Below, piece after piece: positions 26,756 through 34,752 of a stretch of DNA of 64,000 nucleotides. How positions within the stretch are numbered: position 1 is the stretch's first letter; each line of letters begins with the position of its first letter. The stretch is taken from the NCBI GenBank assembly GCA_017886875.1, contig JAGHIZ010000103.1, positions 62,001 to 126,000 on the forward strand, in the 5' to 3' direction. Made by a program: the position numbers and the translations under genes. A model generated the notes under the pieces. It did no database searches, had not been told where the DNA came from, and was given only the letters and a program-made list of their open reading frames with translations. The DNA comes from Butyricicoccus sp. Lineage in GTDB: Bacteria > Bacillota > Clostridia > Oscillospirales > Butyricicoccaceae.

Positions 26756-27421
26756 GTGAGTGTCCCAGTTGTTTTTTCAAAACTATTTGAGGGCTTTGGA
26801 ATAAACTGCACTATATTTTTTGTAACTTTACTTGGTGCCTTGCCTCTTGGACTGCTTGTTTCTTTTGGTTCAATGAGTAAATTCCGTCCTATTCGCTACA
26901 TTATAAACACACTTGTATGGATTATTCGTGGTTCACCACTTATGCTGCAAATTATCTTTATTTTCTATGTTCCATCGCTTATAAACCTTGGTAACCCTTG
27001 GGCATCTTTTGGAACTAATGGCAGAGTTTTTGCAGTTTGTGTGGCTTTTATTATAAACTATGCATGTTATTTTTCAGAAATTTTTAGAGGTGGTATTCAG
27101 TCTATACCAAAGGGACAATATGAAGCAGGTCTTGTACTAGGTATGACAAAATCTCAAATTTTCTTTAAAATCACACTTTTACAGGTTATTAAACGTGTAA
27201 TTCCACCAATGGGCAATGAATTTATGACACTTATTAAGGATACTGCACTTGCAAATATACTTGCAACTCGTGAAATTATTTGGGTTGCTAAGGAATTTAC
27301 ATCAACTAAAGGTCTTATCTGGCCATTATTCTCAACCGCAATTTTCTTCTTATTTTTCTGCGGTGTTCTTACATTGTTATTTAACTGGCTTGAAAAGAAA
27401 ATGGATTATTTCCGCACTTAA
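26756..27421 (+). CDS. Amino-acid ABC transporter permease
   Basis: 221 residues, His/Glu/Gln-type BPD permease with about five membrane helices. The coupling EAA loop is visible as EAGLVLGMTKSQIFFKITL (near residue 125). RGSPLMLQIIFIFY is the typical helix-2 region. The start codon is GTG at 26756 with AGGAGAG upstream. It is directly followed by the ATPase gene, 15 nt away. Confidence 0.92.
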   Translation: MSVPVVFSKLFEGFGINCTIFFVTLLGALPLGLLVSFGSMSKFRPIRYIINTLVWIIRGSPLMLQIIFIFYVPSLINLGNPWASFGTNGRVFAVCVAFIINYACYFSEIFRGGIQSIPKGQYEAGLVLGMTKSQIFFKITLLQVIKRVIPPMGNEFMTLIKDTALANILATREIIWVAKEFTSTKGLIWPLFSTAIFFLFFCGVLTLLFNWLEKKMDYFRT

Positions 27422-27436
27422 TGGAGGCTTTTAAAA

Positions 27437-28228
27437 ATGCCAATTTTAGAAGTAAAAAATATAAATAAAAGCTTTGGTGCTACCAAAGTATTAAATGATA
27501 TCAGCTTTTCACTTGAAAAAGGTCAAGCACTTGCTATAATAGGTTCTTCTGGCTCAGGTAAAACCACACTTTTACGCTGTTTAAACTTTCTTGAAACACC
27601 AGACAAGGGGCAAATTATAGTAAATAATAAACCTCTTTTTGACTCTGCTAGCCCTAATTTACAATCAGAGGAAGAAATCCGCAAAAATAGGCTACATTTT
27701 GGTATGGTTTTTCAATCATTTAATTTATTCCCACAATATACCGCACTTGAAAATGTAATGCTTGCCAATCTTTTAATGGCTAGAAAACAGCCTGATTATA
27801 AAAAGAATAAGCGTGAAATAAATGATAAAATACAATCTGAAGCTATGGCACTTTTGGAACAAATGAGCCTATCTGGTAGAATGAGCCATTATCCTCATCA
27901 GCTTTCAGGCGGTCAACAACAGCGTGTAGCCATTGCAAGAGCACTTGCAATGAAACCTGATATTTTATGTTTTGATGAACCTACTTCTGCCCTTGACCCA
28001 GAGCTAACAGGCGAAGTATTAAAGGTTATTCGCTCACTTGCAGACAAACGCACAACTATGTTAATTGTAACGCATGAAATGTCATTTGCACATGATGTTG
28101 CAGACCAAATAGTGTTTATGGATAAGGGTGTAATTGTTGAGCAAGGCACGCCAGAAGATGTTTTTGAACATACACAAAACGAACGCACTAAAGCCTTTCT
28201 TAGTAGATTTTCCCAAAACAATAATTAG
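27437..28228 (+). CDS. Amino-acid ABC transporter ATP-binding protein
   Basis: 263 residues of the GlnQ/HisP type. Walker [10 protein letters not shown] (near residue 38), Q-loop [17 protein letters not shown], signature [15 protein letters not shown], Walker [15 protein letters not shown] and the switch His in VTHEMSFAH are all intact. It energises uptake by the two preceding gene products. The stop is followed by a 313-nt gap before the thiolase gene. Confidence 0.95.
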   Translation: MPILEVKNINKSFGATKVLNDISFSLEKGQALAIIGSSGSGKTTLLRCLNFLETPDKGQIIVNNKPLFDSASPNLQSEEEIRKNRLHFGMVFQSFNLFPQYTALENVMLANLLMARKQPDYKKNKREINDKIQSEAMALLEQMSLSGRMSHYPHQLSGGQQQRVAIARALAMKPDILCFDEPTSALDPELTGEVLKVIRSLADKRTTMLIVTHEMSFAHDVADQIVFMDKGVIVEQGTPEDVFEHTQNERTKAFLSRFSQNNN

Positions 28229-28541
28229 TATATGGTTTATCGTAATTTTTAGGAAAAAATATATATTTTAAGCATAAAAAACTGGTAAAAAAGACAGGAG
28301 AAAATGAATTTGTCAATCAATTTTTTGAAAAATCTTCTGTTAATTTTGCCGATTTTTCTTTTTGCTTTTTATGCAATATTCCGAATTTGTGAAAAATTTA
28401 ACTTTTTGTCGTTTTGCCCTCTTTTCTTTTTAGTTGTAATTTGATAAAATAATAACAAGCAAGGTCGTTTACTGATTTGCCCCTTGCATTATTAAATTAT
28501 GCGGCATTATTTTTGCCGTCAAAGAAAAGGAGATTTTTCCA
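28229..28541 (+). promoter_or_regulatory. Thiolase leader and upstream gap
   Basis: No gene is visible in this 313-nt AT-rich stretch. Around 28444-28449 a TAAAAT could be a -10 box, but its -35 is poor. Two hairpins follow: arms GCAAGG (28459-28464) and CCTTGC (28482-28487), and CGGCA/TGCCG (28502-28518) just before the AAGGAG of the thiolase. They may stabilise the mRNA or regulate it; no known riboswitch was recognised. Confidence 0.4.
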
Positions 28542-29732
28542 ATGAACGTTTATATCTGTTCTGCTGCTCGTACTGCAATTGGTTCTTATGGCGGTACCCT
28601 AAAAGATGTTTCTGCTGCTGATTTAGGTACAGCTGCTGCTAAAGCTGCTATCGAACGTGCTGGCATTGACAAGGCTGCAATTGATGAGGTTATGTTCGGT
28701 CAGGTTCTTCAAGGTGGCGTAGGTCAGAACGTGGCTCGTCAGGTTCTTATCGGTGCAGGTCTACCAATCACAACTCCAGCTATGACACTTAACAAGGTTT
28801 GTGCATCTTCTATGCGTGCAATTTCCCTTGGTTCCCAGATTATTCGCTCTGGCGAAGATCAGGTAATGCTGGTTGGCGGCTGCGAAAGCATGTCTGGTGC
28901 TCCTTACTACGCTCCAAATGTACGTTGGGGTGCTCGTATGGGCGATGTTAAGCTAATCGACCTTATGGTACATGACGGTGTATTTGATATCTTTAACGGC
29001 TACCACATGGGTATTACTGCTGAGAACGTTGCTGAGCAGTATGGTATTACTCGTGAGATGCAGGACGAAATCGCTTACAACTCTCAGATGAAGGCTGCTA
29101 AGGCTGTTGCTGATGGTAAGTTTAAGGACGAAATCGTTGCAATCGAGGTTAAGCAGAAGAAGACAACTGTTACATTTGATACTGATGAATATGTAAAGCC
29201 ACAGACCACTATGGAAGGTCTTGCAAAGCTACGTCCAGCATTTAAGAAGGACGGCGGTACTGTTACTGCTGGTAACGCTTCTGGTATCAATGATGCTGGT
29301 GCTGCTATGATTATCGCTTCTGAGGACTTCGTAAAGGCTAACGGTCTAAAGCCAATGGTTAAGATTCGTTCCTTCGGTTCTGTTGGTTGTGACCCATCTA
29401 TTATGGGTATTGGTCCAATCGAGTCCACCCGTCAAGCTCTAAAGCGTGCTGGTCTGACTGTTGCTGACCTAGACCTAATCGAGTCTAACGAAGCATTCGC
29501 TGCTCAGGCTGCTGCTGTAAATAGAGAATTAGGTTTTGACCTTGATAAGGTTAACGTTAACGGTGGTGCAATCGCTCTTGGTCACCCAATCGGTGCTGCT
29601 GGTTGCCGTATCTCTACAACTCTGATTTATGAAATGATTAAGCGTGACGCTACTCTTGGTCTTGCTACAATGTGTATTGGCGGCGGTATGGGCGAAGCTC
29701 TTATCGTTGAGCGTGACGAGCTTTGTAAGTAA
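28542..29732 (+). CDS. thlA: Acetyl-CoA C-acetyltransferase (thiolase)
   Basis: Condenses two acetyl-CoA to acetoacetyl-CoA, the first step of butyrate formation in Clostridia. The 396 residues hold the active-site Cys in NKVCASSMRAI (near residue 88), the His motif NGGAIALGHPIGAAG (near 350) and the second Cys in CIGGGMGEA. Codon use is strongly biased, unlike most neighbours, as expected for an abundant fermentative enzyme. A crotonase follows after a hairpin, but 3-hydroxybutyryl-CoA dehydrogenase, butyryl-CoA dehydrogenase and etfAB are absent from the window, so the pathway is completed elsewhere if at all. Confidence 0.95.
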   Translation: MNVYICSAARTAIGSYGGTLKDVSAADLGTAAAKAAIERAGIDKAAIDEVMFGQVLQGGVGQNVARQVLIGAGLPITTPAMTLNKVCASSMRAISLGSQIIRSGEDQVMLVGGCESMSGAPYYAPNVRWGARMGDVKLIDLMVHDGVFDIFNGYHMGITAENVAEQYGITREMQDEIAYNSQMKAAKAVADGKFKDEIVAIEVKQKKTTVTFDTDEYVKPQTTMEGLAKLRPAFKKDGGTVTAGNASGINDAGAAMIIASEDFVKANGLKPMVKIRSFGSVGCDPSIMGIGPIESTRQALKRAGLTVADLDLIESNEAFAAQAAAVNRELGFDLDKVNVNGGAIALGHPIGAAGCRISTTLIYEMIKRDATLGLATMCIGGGMGEALIVERDELCK

Positions 29733-29757
29733 TTTAAATATAGCTTGAACATATATA

Positions 29758-29782
29758 AGTCCAAGGGTTACTCCCTTGGACT
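29758..29782 (+). terminator. Hairpin between thiolase and crotonase
   Basis: A perfect 10-bp stem (AGTCCAAGGG/CCCTTGGACT) with a 5-nt loop. The T-tract comes about 10 nt later, so it probably terminates only partly or protects the thiolase mRNA end. Confidence 0.6.
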
Positions 29783-29818
29783 AAATTATATTTTTTTAAA
29801 TAAAAGAGGACTTTTATT

Positions 29819-30634
29819 ATGACAGATGTTATAATTGAAAAACAAGGACATGTTGCGATTGTAAAAATCGAGCATATGCAGGCACTCAATGCACTTTCTA
29901 CTGATATGTATGGTCAGCTTGAAGAAGCTTTTGATGAACTTGCAAAAATGGACGATGTTTACTGTGTAGTGCTAACCGGTTCTTCTATGGTAAACAAAAA
30001 AGGTAAAACTGTTAACTCCTTTGTTGCAGGTGCTGATATCTCTGAAATGTCCACAAAGACTGTTGCTGAAGGTAAATTATTTGGTAATGAGGCTAACAGA
30101 GTTTGTCAAAAGATTGAAAACTTCCACAGACCAGTTATCGCTGCAATCAATGGTTTCTGCTTAGGCGGTGGCTGTGAGCTTGCAATGTGCTGTGATATCA
30201 GAATTGCATCTGAAAATGCTTTATTTGGTCAACCAGAAGTTGGCTTGGGTATTACTGCTGGTTGTGGTGGTACACAGCGTTTAGCTCGTCTAGTTGGCAT
30301 GGGTAAAGCTAAGGAAATGCTTTATACTGCTCGTGGTAACTATACTGCACAAGATGCTCTCAATATGGGATTAGTAAACAATGTTTACCCTCTTGAAAAT
30401 TTGATGGAGGAAGCTTTAAAGCTTGCAAATGAAATTGCAGCACAAGCTCCTATTGCAGTATCCTTAACTAAGGAAGCTATCAATGTTGGTATGCAAATGG
30501 ACATTGACTCTGCACTAAAATTTGAAGGTAACTGCTTTGGTCAATGTTTTGCAACTGAAGACCAAAAGTATGGAATGGCTTGGTTCTTAGACAAGAACAA
30601 AGATAAGCCTGCAAAACATTTCAACAACAAATAA
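29819..30634 (+). CDS. crt: Enoyl-CoA hydratase / 3-hydroxybutyryl-CoA dehydratase (crotonase)
   Basis: 271 residues of the crotonase family. The oxyanion-hole regions VAGADISEMS (near 65) and GFCLGGGCELAMCCDIRIAS (near 110-125, first catalytic Glu region) and QPEVGLGITAGCGGTQRL (second Glu) are complete. It would reversibly dehydrate 3-hydroxybutyryl-CoA to crotonyl-CoA. Its position directly downstream of the thiolase supports the butyrate-pathway assignment over fatty-acid oxidation. It has AGAGGA before the ATG and a terminator after it. Confidence 0.9.
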   Translation: MTDVIIEKQGHVAIVKIEHMQALNALSTDMYGQLEEAFDELAKMDDVYCVVLTGSSMVNKKGKTVNSFVAGADISEMSTKTVAEGKLFGNEANRVCQKIENFHRPVIAAINGFCLGGGCELAMCCDIRIASENALFGQPEVGLGITAGCGGTQRLARLVGMGKAKEMLYTARGNYTAQDALNMGLVNNVYPLENLMEEALKLANEIAAQAPIAVSLTKEAINVGMQMDIDSALKFEGNCFGQCFATEDQKYGMAWFLDKNKDKPAKHFNNK

Positions 30635-30642
30635 ATAATTAT

Positions 30643-30680
30643 CAAGCCAAGTTGTGCATTTTAAGCATAATCTTGGCTTG
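30643..30680 (+). terminator. crt terminator
   Basis: Perfect 9-bp arms CAAGCCAAG and CTTGGCTTG with a 20-nt loop (itself partly paired) are followed by TAGTTTTATT. The remaining gap to 30886 is AT-rich with T-tracts and nothing else recognisable. Confidence 0.7.
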
Positions 30681-30886
30681 TAGTTTTATTCACAGGTTTG
30701 TATCTAAATTGTATACTTTTTATTCAATTTTTTAACGTTTTTTATTGGTTTTTTTATTCTTTTTTTGTTATCCTTGAAAATTTTTACAAAATATAGCACA
30801 TGTTTTTAATCACTACGACGATTTTAGAAAAAAAGGGTAGATTTTTCAGTATAATTATGTATAATATTAGTTGATAACCTGTCATA

Positions 30887-31393
30887 TTAAAATATTTTAA
30901 CGAAAAATGCCGATGTGACAAATGCCACCATATCGCCAGCTAACGCTACAGGTATTGCATATCGGGTATTTTTTATTCCTAAGTAACCACAGTAAATACC
31001 AATTGTGTAAAGACTTGTCTCTGATGCTCCAAGCATCACAGCGGCAACTCTCCCTGGATAACTATCAGCACCATATGCTTTTATAATCTCACTGCCCACC
31101 GCAAGTCCTCCCCCACCACTTATTGGTTTCAATAGTGCTAAAACTGTACATTCTTTAGGAATTCCTAACATGGACATAATTGGAGATAATATCTCACTGG
31201 TTAGGTCAATCACTCCTGAAGCTCTAAGCATATAAACTGCTGTGAGCAAACCAACAAGCGTAGGTAATATACCTATTGCCGCATCAAGCCCCTTTCTGGC
31301 ACCTTGCAAAAAAACTGAAAACACGTCTATTCCTGTGTAAAGTGCATAACCACAAATTGCAAACAACAGAAATGGTACCAATACAGAAACCAT
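30887..31393 (-). CDS. spmB: Spore maturation protein B
   Basis: 168-residue membrane protein of the nucleoside-recognition (Gate) fold with about four hydrophobic segments. ARKGLDAAIGILPTLVGLLTAVYMLR, KPISGGGGLAVGSEIIKAYG-like motifs and VMLGASETSLYTI are SpmB hallmarks. With SpmA it acts in spore core dehydration in Bacilli and Clostridia. AGAGGTGG precedes the ATG. It lies 140 nt downstream of spmA rather than overlapping it as is common. Confidence 0.92.
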   Translation of the reverse strand: MVSVLVPFLLFAICGYALYTGIDVFSVFLQGARKGLDAAIGILPTLVGLLTAVYMLRASGVIDLTSEILSPIMSMLGIPKECTVLALLKPISGGGGLAVGSEIIKAYGADSYPGRVAAVMLGASETSLYTIGIYCGYLGIKNTRYAIPVALAGDMVAFVTSAFFVKIF

Positions 31394-31533
31394 GTATTTC
31401 CACCTCTTATTTTATAAAAGTTGAAATTTTGTAATTTTTTTACTTTATACTCCACGTTTCGACAAATTTTTCAATCAAAATGGTGGATAATACAAATTGT
31501 AAAAAACATAAACACTATGCACAAGGTCAGCAT

Positions 31534-32121
31534 CTAATTGCTGATGTCAGGAAACCTGTTTTTAAGCATTCGTGCCAGAAATAAGACTGTGATGACCGAA
31601 AATAATGATGCCCCCCAAACAGCTGGCATAATATCAAATGGTTTTGCTGCACCATAACTTGAACGTATGGCGGCAACAGTTGTAGGAATTATTTGTATTG
31701 ATGCTGTGTTTAAAACAACTAGGGTAAGCACACTGTCTGGCGTTCCTTTATTGCCTGATATTTGGTAAAGCCTTGAAGCTGCTTGTAAGCCTATAGGTGT
31801 TGCTGCATTGCTAACTCCAAGCAAATTAGCAGTTATATTTGCACTTATAAGCTCCATAGCTTTTTCATCTTTTGACGCTTTACCAAAAAGCAATTTTAAA
31901 AGCGGACGCATTAAGCTGGCTATATGACCAGAAAGCCCAGACTGATAAGCAATCTCCATTACCCCAGACCATAAACACATAAGTCCTACAATTTTTAAAA
32001 TAAGCTCTATAGCTGCTGCTGCACCTTCTGTATATGCTGCCGAAACCACGTCCATTTTATTCGTCAAAACCCCAAAAACAAAGCTAATTCCTAAAAAACT
32101 AACCCATAATTTTGACAACAT
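31534..32121 (-). CDS. spmA: Spore maturation protein A
   Basis: 195-residue membrane protein of the same Gate fold. It has four hydrophobic segments and the SpmA motifs GLMCLWSGVMEIA, NITANLLGVSNAATPIG and LVVLNTASIQIIPTTVAAIR. It works with SpmB in spore dehydration and heat resistance. GGGGG lies about 10 nt before the ATG. It is transcribed divergently from an AbrB-type regulator, separated by 80 nt. Confidence 0.92.
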   Translation of the reverse strand: MLSKLWVSFLGISFVFGVLTNKMDVVSAAYTEGAAAAIELILKIVGLMCLWSGVMEIAYQSGLSGHIASLMRPLLKLLFGKASKDEKAMELISANITANLLGVSNAATPIGLQAASRLYQISGNKGTPDSVLTLVVLNTASIQIIPTTVAAIRSSYGAAKPFDIMPAVWGASLFSVITVLFLARMLKNRFPDISN

Positions 32122-32201
32122 TTTCGTCTAACCCCCTTATTTCTAAGTGTGTTTGATTTGACAGGTATCTATTTTTTCAAAAAGAAAGGTAAGGAATCAT
32201 T

Positions 32202-32444
32202 ATGAAATCTACTGGTATTGTAAGAAAAGTTGACGAACTAGGACGTATTGTACTGCCAATCGAGCTTCGCCGTACACTTGACATCGAAGTAAAAGATGCA
32301 CTTGAAATTTATGTTGACGGTGCCCAAATCATTTTAAAGAAGTATGAGCCAGCTTGTATTTTCTGTGGAAATGCTAAGGATATCATCAACTTCAAAGGCA
32401 AAAACATTTGCCATGAATGTATGGCTGAGATGTCTTCTAAGTAA
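32202..32444 (+). CDS. AbrB-family regulator with C-terminal zinc ribbon
   Basis: 80 residues. The N-terminal swapped-hairpin AbrB domain (STGIVRKVDELGRIVLPIELRRTLDI, about 3-50) binds DNA. The C-terminal part has CIFCGN and CHEC (two CxxC pairs, near 56-76), probably one zinc site. The AbrB/SpoVT class controls transition-state and sporulation genes; being between spmA and spoIIID suggests the same theme here (inference). GAAAGG precedes the ATG. Confidence 0.88.
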   Translation: MKSTGIVRKVDELGRIVLPIELRRTLDIEVKDALEIYVDGAQIILKKYEPACIFCGNAKDIINFKGKNICHECMAEMSSK

Positions 32445-32450
32445 ATATAC

Positions 32451-32481
32451 AACGGTTTATCATATTTTATGGTAAACCGTT
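32451..32481. terminator. Shared terminator of the AbrB-type gene and spoIIID
   Basis: AACGGTTTA pairs with TAAACCGTT, extended by three further pairs, and is followed by TCTTTTTG on the plus strand. The spoIIID stop codon is inside the stem. The genes are convergent. Confidence 0.8.
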
Positions 32482-32732
32482 TCTTTTTGTCTTAAATATT
32501 TTTCCTTTGTAGCCCTTCCCCCTCTTATATGACGCTCTTTTTTGTTTATATCCATAACCTCCCTGACCTGTAAATAAAGCGAACGATTAAGCCTATACAA
32601 ATTGCTTGTAATATCTTTATGTACAGTTGATTTACTTATACCAAATTTACTAGCCGTTTGTCTAACAGTTGCTCTGTTTTCAATCATATATTCTGCTAAA
32701 CAAATAGCTCTTTCTTCTGGCATACCTTTCAT
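32460..32732 (-). CDS. spoIIID: Sporulation transcription factor SpoIIID
   Basis: 90-residue helix-turn-helix protein that tunes sigma-E-dependent transcription in the mother cell. The HTH TVRQTASKFGISKSTVHKDI (about 22-41) and the following DITSNLYRLN and HIRGGRATKEKY tail match SpoIIID closely; the basic C-terminal helix contributes to DNA binding. AAAGGAGTG precedes the ATG. In B. subtilis it lies near spoIIQ and mreBH; here it faces an AbrB-type gene. Confidence 0.95.
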   Translation of the reverse strand: MKGMPEERAICLAEYMIENRATVRQTASKFGISKSTVHKDITSNLYRLNRSLYLQVREVMDINKKERHIRGGRATKEKYLRQKETVYHKI

Positions 32733-32863
32733 TATAAAATCACTCCTTTCAGAGCAATTTTATGCAGCAGTTTTTAAAATAATGATTTATATTGAATTTT
32801 TATTTTTAATTTATTATAATGATATATAGTAAATTATCAGATTTAATTTAATGGGGGATTTTT

Positions 32864-33805
32864 TTGCTCGACAATGTTCTATTGTTTGTAGTTGCATTTT
32901 CAATGATTTTAGATAGTTGTATACGACTATTTATATGGAAAGATATGGTTAAGGACAAGCCCAAACATTTGATTTTTATATATATTTTACTATCAATCTT
33001 TCCTGTAGGTGTACTTATTCATTTACAAAATCATCTTATATTATTTTATCTTTCATATTTTTTTCTTTGCTTTGTTCAAAATGTTATTATCCCATCAGAC
33101 AAAAATAATATAAATCATTCCATACGTATACGCTTTGTTATGTATTGTAGTATACATTTAACAATAATAGGCGTTTTTGCCCTATCAACAAACTATACAT
33201 TGTCTGAAGTTTTAATTTTAAATAATATATTTTTAATTTGCACATTTATTACATCTATTTTATTTAGTTTACTTCGTCTTTCTAAATTAATAATAAAACA
33301 AAATGTTGGTTTTGATATAAAAAATGGTCAGACAAAAGAATTCCAATATTTATATAATTTTCTGAATATAAATATAATATATATTTTTATCGAGGCTTTT
33401 CTTTGTGAATTTCCATGCACTCTTACAACTAATTTAAGTATATTGTTATGTAGTAACATACTATCTGTGCTACTTATATCATGCTACATTCAAAGCCTAC
33501 TTAAAATTTTGAATGAAAATCAAGCTAAAAAATTTAATATTGAACTTTTTAAATCATTAGGTGATTATAATATTAAACTAAATGAAATGAGAGCCCATGT
33601 ACACTATGATACTTTAACTGGAGCTAGGTCAAGAATATTTTTGATACAAGAATCTATGCGTTTATTGGACAATAATATACTTTTTTCTCTTGCTTATATA
33701 GGGTTAGATGATTTTACAACAATATTTTCTATGGCAGATAAAGATATGTATAAAATGAAAAAAATGCATAAGCAATTAAATCCTAATTTAATTAGAGCTC
33801 GTTAA
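32864..33805 (+). CDS. Membrane protein with internally deleted GGDEF domain
   Basis: 313 residues starting at TTG with GGGGGA upstream. Residues ~5-210 form about seven hydrophobic segments, a membrane sensor module. From about 240 the start of a GGDEF domain is recognisable: HYDTLTGARSR (DxLTGxxNR motif) and IGLDDF (like the DxDxFK strand). Then the sequence jumps to MADKDMYKMKK, which corresponds to the very end of the domain (ADxALYxAK). About 100 residues including the GGDEF signature are missing, so it cannot make cyclic di-GMP. There is no frameshift: this is an in-frame loss or a decayed gene. AT content is very high. Confidence 0.7.
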   Translation: MLDNVLLFVVAFSMILDSCIRLFIWKDMVKDKPKHLIFIYILLSIFPVGVLIHLQNHLILFYLSYFFLCFVQNVIIPSDKNNINHSIRIRFVMYCSIHLTIIGVFALSTNYTLSEVLILNNIFLICTFITSILFSLLRLSKLIIKQNVGFDIKNGQTKEFQYLYNFLNINIIYIFIEAFLCEFPCTLTTNLSILLCSNILSVLLISCYIQSLLKILNENQAKKFNIELFKSLGDYNIKLNEMRAHVHYDTLTGARSRIFLIQESMRLLDNNILFSLAYIGLDDFTTIFSMADKDMYKMKKMHKQLNPNLIRAR

Positions 33806-33836
33806 AAAAGCTGGAGTTTATAACTCCAGCTTTTTT
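33804..33836. terminator. Bidirectional terminator after the GGDEF-like gene
   Basis: GCTGGAGTT pairs with AACTCCAGC, flanked by A6 and T6, so it works on both strands. It overlaps the stop region of the convergent AEC transporter gene. Confidence 0.85.
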
Positions 33837-34752
33837 ATTTAAGAAGATTACTAGCTATAATTGATAATAATGGAATACTTACCATAGAAAGCACAGTTGA
33901 AATAACAAAAATCTCTGATGCATAAAGAGCGTCTTTTTCATGACGCTCTGCAAACATAATAACTGTTGCACCGGTTGGACATGCAACACCTATCCAAACT
34001 GTAAATAAAATTTCAAATGAAATTGGCATTAACATCAAAATAGGTATGCAAATTATAGGGAATAATATAAGCTTTAAAAAACATACATAATAAATTCTAA
34101 TTTTTTTAAGACTATTAATTAAATTGCTTTGTGCTATATTACAACCAGCTACTATCATTGCAAGTGGTGTATTCATAGAGGCAATCATATCAACAGGTGA
34201 ATATATAATTTCTGGAAGCTGTATTCTAAACAAAAATAACAACAAACCTATAAAAACTGCTATAACCACAGGTGTGATTAAATTTTTCCATGCATTTTTT
34301 ATACTTGCGTTTTTTTCCATAACCAATATGCCATGCGTCCAAACTAAAATATTAAACACTGTCATATATGCGGTCATATAAAATACACCTTCAGAGCCTA
34401 AAATACCATTTATAAGCGGTATTCCTATAAAACCACAATTTGAATATAAAGCCGCCACTTTTTCAACAGAATAATTTACATTTTTCTTAGAAATAAGCGG
34501 CTTTGAAATAAAAATTGTTACAATATACGTTATAATAGATACTATCAATACCAAAATAAGACCGTGTAAAAGCTCATTATCAAATTCCAGTTGATAAGAT
34601 ATAACTATTAAAAGCGGTGAAACTATCATTAAAAGTAAATTTGATAATTTTTTATTTGAGTTTTCATCTATTATACCTGTTTTAAATGCAATAATACCAA
34701 CTATAAGTATTATAAACATTTCTAACATTTTCTCTAATACGATTAAAAACAT
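33835..34752 (-). CDS. Auxin efflux carrier (AEC) family transporter
   Basis: 305 residues with about ten membrane helices. The family pattern is seen in IIDENSNKKLSNLLLMIVSPLLI at the N-terminus, NCGFIGIPLINGILG in helix 4 and NTPLAMIVAG in the second half. Bacterial members export organic acids such as malate or malonate; no substrate can be named. The start at 34752 follows AAAAGGAAAA and overlaps the MATE gene by 10 nt, so the two are cotranscribed. Confidence 0.85.
   Translation of the reverse strand: MFLIVLEKMLEMFIILIVGIIAFKTGIIDENSNKKLSNLLLMIVSPLLIVISYQLEFDNELLHGLILVLIVSIITYIVTIFISKPLISKKNVNYSVEKVAALYSNCGFIGIPLINGILGSEGVFYMTAYMTVFNILVWTHGILVMEKNASIKNAWKNLITPVVIAVFIGLLLFLFRIQLPEIIYSPVDMIASMNTPLAMIVAGCNIAQSNLINSLKKIRIYYVCFLKLILFPIICIPILMLMPISFEILFTVWIGVACPTGATVIMFAERHEKDALYASEIFVISTVLSMVSIPLLSIIASNLLK

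Noticed and set aside
28459-28518. Known riboswitch in the thiolase leader
   Set aside because: Only two short hairpins without any recognisable aptamer core.
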